From assembly GCA_039933315.1 (NCBI GenBank), contig JBDTOI010000071.1, forward strand, positions 1-20,126: 20,126 bases of DNA, in the 5' to 3' direction. The notes beneath the pieces are model-generated. The model did not search any database. It saw only the letters and a list, made by a program, of their open reading frames with translations, and was not told the origin of the DNA. How positions within the stretch are numbered: position 1 is the first letter of the stretch; each line of letters begins with the position of its first letter. Origin of the DNA: DASXRU01 sp039933315 (GTDB lineage: Bacteria > Acidobacteriota > Blastocatellia > Pyrinomonadales > Pyrinomonadaceae). Below, piece after piece: positions 14,386-20,126 of the stretch. The translations under genes and the position numbers were made by a program.

Positions 14386-16752
14386 CTAGATCAGCCCGTT
14401 TAAGGTGGTGGTACTGTACGCGTACCAGAGGCCGAAAGCTACGCTCAACGCACCGACGATTAACTGTAAGCTGTAGCTCAGCCCGCCGGCGCGGCGCGAG
14501 CCAAGCGCGAAGGGCAAGCCCACCAACCCTGACATCAACATCATCCCTATGATCGAGCCAAAGCCGAAGACGAAAAGATAGAGTAGCCCGAGCACGAGAG
14601 AATTAATCTGCGCGAGGACGAGCAGCGTCAGCGCAGCCGAGCCGGCCAGCCCGTGCATCGCCCCGACTACGAATGGCTTGAGACCGACTCGCGTGATGGC
14701 GTGCGTGTGGGCACCGGCCTCTCCGGCTTCATTCGCCTGGTGCTCGTGAAAGTGTACGTGCGCATGCTCGACGCCGGCATGTTGATGACGATGGAGGTGC
14801 GCGTCCACCCGGCCGCGCAACGCTCGCGTAAAGGCGTTGACGCCAAGGGCGATAATCATTAGCGCGACGCCGAACTCCAGCCAGCCCGCGACGCTTGCGG
14901 GGATTGCCACCCGCAGGGTCAACACAAAGACACCTACCACCACCAGCGAGGCCGTGTGGCCAGCTCCCCAAAGCCCGCCGACCACAGCGGCGCGCCAGAG
15001 GTTGCGGTGCTCGCTGACAATAGTCGAGACCGCGACGACGTGATCGACCTCAGTGGCGTGCTTAAGGCCAAATACCAATCCGAGGCCGAGAACGGCGAAC
15101 GCGCCAACCGAAGTCAGTGCCGGCCCCGCACCCTCCGCGCCGCCCCCGGCAAAGGCGTGGACTACCAGCGCCGGGAGATTGATGCCCGCCTGGACTAGCG
15201 CCTCGTAACAGATGACCGCGCCGACGCAAGTGATGACGAGTGCGCTCAACACGGGCAGGACTTTCATAACGCGCCCCTCGCTCGTTCGCCGCCCGAGCGC
15301 GAATCGGCTGGCGTAGACGAAGAGCAGGCCCACGGCGGTGAGCGTGGCGGCGAGACCGAGGCTGAACGCTAAGATTAGCGCGAGACCGTAACCGACCCGG
15401 CCCAGCGAGACAGCGGACAACATCACTACGAGTGCTGACGGGCAGGGCAACAGTCCGCCCGACACTCCCAGCGCCAGAAGGCTGCGCCACGTCACGGGGC
15501 CGCCGTCCGCCCCGGGCGGGAGGTGCGAATGCTCGCGCCCGCCGTGCGAGTGCATGACCGTACCGCCATCGTGTTGATGTCCGGGTTCGTAATTATGCTC
15601 TGGTGCGCCAGCGTGCGTGTGGCCGTCCCCGTGTTGGTGCGAATGATGATGAGCCGCGGCCGCCGGCTGGCCGAAGGCGGCGCGCAATCGCCGGACGAAG
15701 ATCATCAGGCCCATGATCAGCACTATCGCGCCCGACACGAGACTGATGTAGGGGAAAAGTTTTTCGGGCAGAACGTAGTGCGACGCGAAGAGCGTCAACA
15801 AGCCCAACGCGAAGACGCTGCTCGTGTGCGTCAGCGTCACCGTCAGGCCGAGGAAGGCCGCGTGCTTTGCAGTGCCCTTCGAGCCGACGAGGTAAGCGCC
15901 CACGACCGTCTTGCCATGGCCCGGCGACATCGCGTGCAGTGCACCCAGGCCTCCGGCCAGCAGCAGACCGAAGAGAGCGGCGAGAGGCGTCAGATCCTTC
16001 ACGTTAATCAGTTCGGCAAAGCGGTCACGCATCTGTTCGGCGGGCCGTCCGTCGCGCGTGCGAAGCGCCACCGCACCCGCGGGCGCTACTCCGCGCGTCC
16101 ACGAAAATTCCGCCGAGCGCTCGTCAAGTGGCGCTGCGAGGTTATCCTGTGGATAAGTTCTCAACTCGTCAGTGACGGCGGAGCCGAAGGCCGAGCTGTC
16201 GAAGACGGCGACGCCGGGCGCTTGGTCGACCACGATCTCGTGCCAGCCGATACGGTCGCGGTAGTTCTCGTCCTCGAAGCGCAAGCGGTGCGTCCCGCCC
16301 GTTCCCGTGCTCTCCGGAATGACGCCCTGAAAGTCACACTCAATCCGCAAGGTGGTGAGGCCGCCCGCCCCCGGCTGCAGCGAAACAGCTTTAGCGACCA
16401 GCCGCAAAGGAATGCGGGCGCCGTCGCTCGTCAGCACTACGCCCTCAGTCAGACGCGGAGCGAGCCGCTCCAGATAGGCAACAGACTCATCATTCGACAC
16501 GCTGCCGTCATGGTTTAGATCCATCGTCTGAGATTCCTGATACGTGGGAATCTCTGCCATGTCCAATACATAGCGCACGCGCACACCGTCCGCCTCGACG
16601 CGGATGCGCGCGAAATTATTAACGGTGAAATTTCCCAGCGGGTGCGCGACCACGGCGGCTTCGCCCCACCCGCTGGCGACGAGCCAGACGAGCAGAGATA
16701 CGGTCCTCAGGGCCCCGCCGCGCGACAATATCTTAATGATGGCCATCAACAT
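14386..16752 (-). CDS. Fused NicO/RcnA-type and UreH/NiCoT-like metal transporter with periplasmic domain
   Basis: This 788-residue membrane protein has several parts. A signal-like helix (about 12-35) ends before HPLGNFTVNNFARIRV. A periplasmic beta-rich domain (about 37-250) includes a textbook EF-hand loop with Asp78, Asn80, Asp82, Gly83, Val85 and Glu89. A NicO/RcnA-like module (about 253-520) has HAMSPGHGKTVVGAYLVGSK (273-292), a His-rich cytoplasmic or periplasmic loop (367-410) and SGGLLPCPSA. A second module (about 548-788) has the nickel-permease-like GLKHATEVDHVVAVSTIV (562-579), GLWGAGHT, a second His-rich loop (652-684) and MHGLAGSAALTLLVL. Known members export or import Ni2+/Co2+; such transporters normally carry one of the two modules. 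The direction and metal here are unknown. ATG 16752 and ATG 16746 both fit an AGGGAC site. The coding sequence is strikingly GC-rich. Confidence 0.82.
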   Translation of the reverse strand: MLMAIIKILSRGGALRTVSLLVWLVASGWGEAAVVAHPLGNFTVNNFARIRVEADGVRVRYVLDMAEIPTYQESQTMDLNHDGSVSNDESVAYLERLAPRLTEGVVLTSDGARIPLRLVAKAVSLQPGAGGLTTLRIECDFQGVIPESTGTGGTHRLRFEDENYRDRIGWHEIVVDQAPGVAVFDSSAFGSAVTDELRTYPQDNLAAPLDERSAEFSWTRGVAPAGAVALRTRDGRPAEQMRDRFAELINVKDLTPLAALFGLLLAGGLGALHAMSPGHGKTVVGAYLVGSKGTAKHAAFLGLTVTLTHTSSVFALGLLTLFASHYVLPEKLFPYISLVSGAIVLIMGLMIFVRRLRAAFGQPAAAAHHHSHQHGDGHTHAGAPEHNYEPGHQHDGGTVMHSHGGREHSHLPPGADGGPVTWRSLLALGVSGGLLPCPSALVVMLSAVSLGRVGYGLALILAFSLGLAATLTAVGLLFVYASRFALGRRTSEGRVMKVLPVLSALVITCVGAVICYEALVQAGINLPALVVHAFAGGGAEGAGPALTSVGAFAVLGLGLVFGLKHATEVDHVVAVSTIVSEHRNLWRAAVVGGLWGAGHTASLVVVGVFVLTLRVAIPASVAGWLEFGVALMIIALGVNAFTRALRGRVDAHLHRHQHAGVEHAHVHFHEHQANEAGEAGAHTHAITRVGLKPFVVGAMHGLAGSAALTLLVLAQINSLVLGLLYLFVFGFGSIIGMMLMSGLVGLPFALGSRRAGGLSYSLQLIVGALSVAFGLWYAYSTTTLNGLI

Positions 16753-16806
16753 CCGTCCCTGGCAATGGAACTTATTTATCGAAAGCGCTCAAGGTAAGCG
16801 CAAACG

Positions 16807-18144
16807 TCACGATCTCAGCGCAGGCCTCAGTTCGGCGGGGGCGCCGAGCGTCCGTCTCGCAACTTCGGCCTGGAGAACATCGAACGAAGGGTTGATTGCG
16901 AGCGCCTGCTTCAAATACTTCACGCCCCCACGGCGGTCGCCCAGCGCGGTGCTGATCATCCCAGCGTGGTAGAGCAGTCGCGGGTCCCGCGTGCCAAGCC
17001 TGAGCGATTCGTCCGACGCTGCCCTGGCGTCCGCGTATCTTCCCTTCTTGTACAGGCACCACGCCAATAGGTCACTGGCGTAGATATCTTTGCGCGCGGC
17101 ACGCTCACGCGTGGCGGCCTCCAGCGCCTCGTCCAGGCGCAGATCGTGATCGGCCCAGAAGAGCGCCAGCTGGCGCGAGTAGGTGCCGCCCGCTGCGCCC
17201 GTCCGCTCGATGAACTCGACGAGGTTGTACTGCTGCTTCGCCTCCTCGTCACGCTTGAGCTTCGTATACAGATCGCCGAGCGCCGCGGCGTATTCAGGCA
17301 GCGGGACGCGCTCGACCGCGAGTTTGTAGAAGTCTATGGCAGCCTCCACGTCACCGGCGGCAAGACGCGCGCGCGCCTTTGCGGCCAGCGCGAGATGCGA
17401 GCCGGGAAACACGAAGCGGGCGCGATCATACTCGCGCTCGGCCTCAGCCGGACGGCCCGCGTTCATCAGCTCATCGCCGAGGTGAACACGGCACCACGCG
17501 ACACTTTCGAGGTTTTGCGGGTTGGCAGATTCTGCTGCCAGCCGCATCGCCTCGATGGCGCCTTTTGTGTCGCCGTGCAGCGCGCGCAGGTACGAGACCC
17601 TCGAATAAGACGCCGTGTCGGGGCGCAGGTCAACCATTCTCTGCGCCGCCTCGACCGCTGCCGGGTATTCGCCGAGTTCGACCAGAGCGTCGGTCATCGC
17701 GCCATACACGTCGTGGTCGCGTGGGTTGATTTTTTGCGCGCGGCGCGAGACTTCGAGCGCCTCCGCAAACCGGTGGTAAGTCAAAAGGAGTTTGGCGCGG
17801 AGTTTGAGCGCGTCGTATTGCTCCGGCGCAACCTCCGCGGAACGGGCCAGCGCCTCCTCAGCCCGAGCATTGAAACTGAAGTCGCCAGTCTCGCGTGCTT
17901 TTTGCATAAAAGCGTCGGCGAGCAGGTTGTAGCCCTTAGCATCGGCAGGCGCGCGCTCGATGACGCCCTGGGCCGCGCGAATCTGCCGGTTGGCCGGCGT
18001 TGCCTGATTAAGGAAGATTTCGGACGAGCCCAGCGCGGCTGCGGATCGCTGCGAGCGGTTCGAGACGGCGCGAATAACCAGGCCGGCGGCGGCGAGCAGG
18101 CCGACAACTGTCAGCGATAAAATGGCCAGTCTTAGCGGTTTCAT
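16807..18144 (-). CDS. Membrane-anchored or exported TPR-repeat protein
   Basis: The 445-residue protein has an N-terminal hydrophobic segment (about 6-26, after MKPLRL) with no clear cleavage site, so it is anchored or exported. Tetratricopeptide-like helical pairs fill the rest. Examples are AKGYNLLADAFMQKARETGD, ALKLRAKLLLTYHRFAEALE, VYGAMTDALVELGEYPAAVE, HLGDELMNAGRPAEAEREYD and YHAGMISTALGDRRGGVKYL, mostly ending in the usual P. TPR proteins are scaffolds for protein complexes; no catalytic motif is visible. The gene ends 54 bases before the metal transporter gene and follows the DUF4331 gene by 106 bases on the same strand, suggesting a common extracytoplasmic task. GC content is high, like the transporter. 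No partner can be named from sequence. Confidence 0.8.
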   Translation of the reverse strand: MKPLRLAILSLTVVGLLAAAGLVIRAVSNRSQRSAAALGSSEIFLNQATPANRQIRAAQGVIERAPADAKGYNLLADAFMQKARETGDFSFNARAEEALARSAEVAPEQYDALKLRAKLLLTYHRFAEALEVSRRAQKINPRDHDVYGAMTDALVELGEYPAAVEAAQRMVDLRPDTASYSRVSYLRALHGDTKGAIEAMRLAAESANPQNLESVAWCRVHLGDELMNAGRPAEAEREYDRARFVFPGSHLALAAKARARLAAGDVEAAIDFYKLAVERVPLPEYAAALGDLYTKLKRDEEAKQQYNLVEFIERTGAAGGTYSRQLALFWADHDLRLDEALEAATRERAARKDIYASDLLAWCLYKKGRYADARAASDESLRLGTRDPRLLYHAGMISTALGDRRGGVKYLKQALAINPSFDVLQAEVARRTLGAPAELRPALRS

Positions 18145-18171
18145 AAATTGCCTTAGCCTGTTTCAGGTAGT

Positions 18172-18207
18172 GGGATGAGCGATAAGTTTAACCCTATCGC
18201 CCATCCC
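18172..18207. terminator. Strong hairpin between DUF4331 and TPR genes
   Basis: GGGATGAGCGATA (18172-18184) pairs with TATCGCCCATCCC (18195-18207), 12 of 13 pairs around a 10-base loop. It sits 44 bases past the DUF4331 stop on the minus strand. On that strand no T-run follows the stem, so it may work as an RNA-stabilising or attenuating hairpin; TTTATT follows on the plus-strand side. Confidence 0.5.
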
Positions 18208-18250
18208 TTTATTGCTCAGTCTATTTTCACGACGACCAATCCCGCACGCC

Positions 18251-19705
18251 TCACTTATTGCCGGGATGCGGTGTTCCCAGATAAGGAAAGCGATCGAGAT
18301 AAGGCACGTCGTTTCCGCTCACCCCATCGCCGAGAGTGTTATTCGGCGATTTGTTAGTGGCAGGTGTAAATGGAGTGCCGCCGGCCATGGCGCGCAACGC
18401 GATGTCAACTACGTCGTCGCCCACGCGCCGGCCATTCGGATGTCCCGCCGGGTCACCCCCCAGAAGACCCAGGCGATTCGGTTTCGCGCTCGTGGGAATA
18501 GCGACGTTGAGACGCATCATTTCGTGCGGGCTCCCATCCGACAAGAATGTATTAAAGGCAGGAGCGTTCGGCACTGAACCGGCTTTGATGCCGGTGGCAA
18601 AAATCGCAACCAGATCGTTGCGGGGAGCCGGCGGAATATCAATTTTGAAAACTGCATTGAGCAGTTTGGGCAGTTGCGGATCGAGCACGAAAGGCGCGGC
18701 GACCGCATCATCTTTCGGAGATAATCCGTTGAAGGCATCCTTCAGTCTCAAGGGAATGACGACTTCGTTGACGAGCGGATTGCCGAGCCGCGAGACCTGG
18801 ACGAACCCGTCGCTGCGCGATCCCTTCGAGCCACTCTGCCCGCGTAATACGGCCATCGAACGGCGGCTGGCAGTGGCCCACACTCCGATCACCGCTTCTG
18901 AGGCGGTCGGATCGGTCGGCGTGCTACCGTTTCGCGTGAGGTTTCGAATCGGGACTTCGATGGCGATGGAACTTACGTTTTTACCCGCCAGTCCATCTTT
19001 ACCGCCCTTTTCTTTGATCGAATCCAGATTCAAGGTATCGAAAACCCCGGCGACATCGATATAGAAACCTTCGTCGCGTTGGCCAACGAAGACGCGGCCG
19101 CCTTCCGCCAGGTTGTATATCGCCTCCTGTGCCAGAGCTTCGTAATTCGGCGTGGTGCGCGAGCCGATATTGCTCGGGGGGGTGATGAGCGCCTGGGCCA
19201 GCACTCTCCCACGACTTCCCGTTTGCCGGTCCACCCGAGTCACGCTGTAAGTCTGAACCTCATTGTAATCAGGATCTCGCAGCGAAGTGATGAGCGGATC
19301 AATGCCGCCTCTCCCCTGCAGCGCTTCGTTCGGCGCGGCCATGCCGAGCACTGTGTCTGGGTTCCTGGTTTCATTGGTGAAACGAAATTGGTAGGTGATG
19401 TCCTGAACGCCGTCGCCCGTATTGTCGATATTGATTTCGTAAAGCACAGTATCGTCAAAGCGGAAGTAGTGTGGCCCACCGCCCGGTGATTGATCTGGAA
19501 TATAGTTGGCAATCAACGTCACGAATCCTTCACGTCCCGACTCGGTACTGCGAAAAGCATAAAGGTCCGTGTTGTCCGCCAGGGGATCGCCGATGATAAG
19601 CGGCGCCTCGCGGTGACTGGAGGCGTGCGATGAATAAATCGTTCCGTTAAGAGACAATGAAAGCGCAATCGCAACTAAGGTGATAGCGAATAAAATCTTT
19701 CTCAT
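18251..19705 (-). CDS. DUF4331-family exported protein
   Basis: The 484-residue product has a signal peptide (core about 5-22, region ending near HASSHREAP) and then the DUF4331 signature. SSHREAPLIIGDPLADNTDL and YAFRS lead into ANYIPDQSPGGGPHYFRFDD and YEINIDNTGDGVQDITYQF, and the C-terminal part holds SPNNTLGDGV and DRFPYLGTP. DUF4331 has no established biochemical function; members are secreted or periplasmic beta-rich proteins. GAGGGAG seven bases before ATG 19705 is a strong ribosome site, suggesting good expression. The C-terminal motif recurs in the partial gene at the right edge, so the two are tandem paralogues. The gene precedes the TPR and metal-transporter genes on the same strand. 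The family call is strong; the role is unknown. Confidence 0.87.
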   Translation of the reverse strand: MRKILFAITLVAIALSLSLNGTIYSSHASSHREAPLIIGDPLADNTDLYAFRSTESGREGFVTLIANYIPDQSPGGGPHYFRFDDTVLYEINIDNTGDGVQDITYQFRFTNETRNPDTVLGMAAPNEALQGRGGIDPLITSLRDPDYNEVQTYSVTRVDRQTGSRGRVLAQALITPPSNIGSRTTPNYEALAQEAIYNLAEGGRVFVGQRDEGFYIDVAGVFDTLNLDSIKEKGGKDGLAGKNVSSIAIEVPIRNLTRNGSTPTDPTASEAVIGVWATASRRSMAVLRGQSGSKGSRSDGFVQVSRLGNPLVNEVVIPLRLKDAFNGLSPKDDAVAAPFVLDPQLPKLLNAVFKIDIPPAPRNDLVAIFATGIKAGSVPNAPAFNTFLSDGSPHEMMRLNVAIPTSAKPNRLGLLGGDPAGHPNGRRVGDDVVDIALRAMAGGTPFTPATNKSPNNTLGDGVSGNDVPYLDRFPYLGTPHPGNK

Positions 19706-19797
19706 TTACTGACTCCCTCTCATAAAAAAGTACCTGACAAATTAACTAAAATGGGGGCTCAATCTCGTCGCCATCCGGCGACCCACCATTCACGAAT

Positions 19798-19840
19798 GTA
19801 AAAAGCCAGGGCGGGGATTGGCACTCCCCAACCCCTGGCT
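19798..19840 (-). terminator. Intrinsic terminator after the partial DUF4331 gene
   Basis: On the minus strand AGCCAGGG (19840-19833) pairs with CCCTGGCT (19811-19804). The stem is extended inside by GGGGA/TCCCC around a short loop and followed directly by TTTTTAC. It lies about 93 bases downstream of the TAG at 19933-19935 and should end that transcript before the next DUF4331 gene. Confidence 0.7.
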
Positions 19841-19932
19841 GAAGGCTTTAGCGAAGGTAGCCTTCCGGTTAAAGCACCAGCTGGTGGATTTCCATCCCGC
19901 CTGCCGCCGCTTAACTTAGCGAAGCCCTGGCT
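19841..19932 (-). other. Structured spacer RNA region between tandem DUF4331 genes
   Basis: Between the partial gene and the terminator there are further foldable elements. One is a hairpin, GAAGGCT/AGCCTTC (19841-19847 with 19859-19865). Another is a perfect 12-base palindrome, CACCAGCTGGTG (19875-19886). A 9-base segment at 19924-19932 is complementary to 19804-19812, the same strand that forms the terminator stem. It may be an attenuator-like 3-prime UTR or a repeat; no known riboswitch consensus was recognised. Confidence 0.4.
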
Positions 19933-20126
19933 CTAAGGTCTCGGTGTCGGGCTCGGCACCGGGCACGGCGAAGTTGTGTCCGCTGCGCACTCGCGACCCC
20001 GGTACGGATTCGTGTACCCGTCATAAGGCGACGCCAGGTACGGGAACGTTGTGCGGAAAGCCTTCTCGTTCTGGTTAACGCCGTCGCCGAGGATGTTATT
20101 CGGCGATTGGTTGCAATTGGCGGTGG
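19933..20126 (-). CDS. DUF4331-family protein, C-terminal part (cut by window edge)
   Basis: Reading the minus strand from the right edge gives 63 residues ending in TAG at 19935-19933. The stretch NQSPNNILGDGVNQNEKAF, followed by TTFPYLASP, parallels the C-terminus of the neighbouring complete DUF4331 protein (KSPNNTLGDGVSGND, DRFPYLGTP), so this is the end of a paralogue. It has an extra tail with a Cys pair (RECAADTTSPC) and a Pro/Ser/Thr-rich end, PVPSPTPRP. The N-terminus lies outside the window. The next gene on the strand starts 227 bases downstream, after a terminator-like hairpin. Confidence 0.78.
   Translation of the reverse strand, partial: TANCNQSPNNILGDGVNQNEKAFRTTFPYLASPYDGYTNPYRGRECAADTTSPCPVPSPTPRP

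Noticed and set aside
15523..16518. A 331-codon plus-strand open frame
   Set aside because: It is antisense to the high-GC transporter gene. Its translation is Arg/His/Gln-rich without domains, as expected for a mirror frame in GC-rich DNA.
17146..18120. A 324-codon plus-strand open frame
   Set aside because: It is antisense to the TPR gene, whose repeat pattern is clear, and its translation is Arg-rich with no motif.
19741..19932. A cyclic-di-GMP or cobalamin riboswitch before the DUF4331 gene
   Set aside because: The structured spacer lacks the conserved core sequences I would expect for either class, so only a generic structured region is reported.
19933..19980. A PEP-CTERM or other sorting signal at the end of the partial DUF4331 protein
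   Set aside because: The tail is Pro/Ser/Thr-rich, but there is no hydrophobic helix with a basic end after it, so no sorting anchor is supported.
1..20126. CRISPR arrays, tRNA or rRNA genes, transposase or phage structural genes
   Set aside because: No regularly spaced direct repeats, cloverleaf-like segments or such protein motifs were found on either strand; the only repeats are the two palindromic elements and small hairpins.

Overview
The window looks like a chromosomal stretch of a moderately GC-rich, free-living Gram-negative bacterium. Exported proteins with signal peptides or a lipobox, a BON lipoprotein, DUF4331 proteins, TPR proteins and abundant palindromic intergenic repeats fit Acidobacteriota, probably Blastocatellia. 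That placement is inferred from gene style and is not proven. I found no tRNA, rRNA, CRISPR array, complete insertion sequence or phage gene.

Left part (1-5738): a plus-strand rqcH/NFACT gene is followed by a hicBA toxin-antitoxin locus on the minus strand. Its antitoxin frame is intact, but the HicA toxin carries a nonsense codon and a frameshift. Diverging from hicBA is a tightly coupled plus-strand pair: a SIR2-like protein and a membrane-spanning STAND NTPase, joined by an ATGA overlap. This pair is the best candidate in the window for an unusual conflict or defence system. The NTPase is the presumed sensor and switch, and the SIR2 protein the presumed NAD-consuming effector.

Middle-left (5739-8624): a convergent intergenic region holds a 166-bp inverted-repeat element. 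Minus-strand genes follow for a DoxX-like membrane protein, a secreted alpha/beta hydrolase, an exported NTF2-like protein and a BON-domain lipoprotein.

Middle (8658-14279, minus strand): four genes in the order of transcription encode a GT2 glycosyltransferase, an AsnB-type amidotransferase, a GT4 glycosyltransferase and a DegT/DnrJ/EryC1 sugar aminotransferase. This looks like part of a surface or exopolysaccharide locus making an amino- or amide-bearing sugar polymer. A second palindromic element lies between GT2 and asnB.

Right part (14386-20126, minus strand): the C-terminal end of one DUF4331 protein, a terminator-like structured spacer, a complete second DUF4331 protein, a TPR protein, and a large transporter that fuses a NicO/RcnA-type module to a UreH/NiCoT-like module. 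The transporter has two histidine-rich loops and a periplasmic EF-hand-like loop. The TPR and transporter genes are visibly more GC-rich than the sugar cluster next door.
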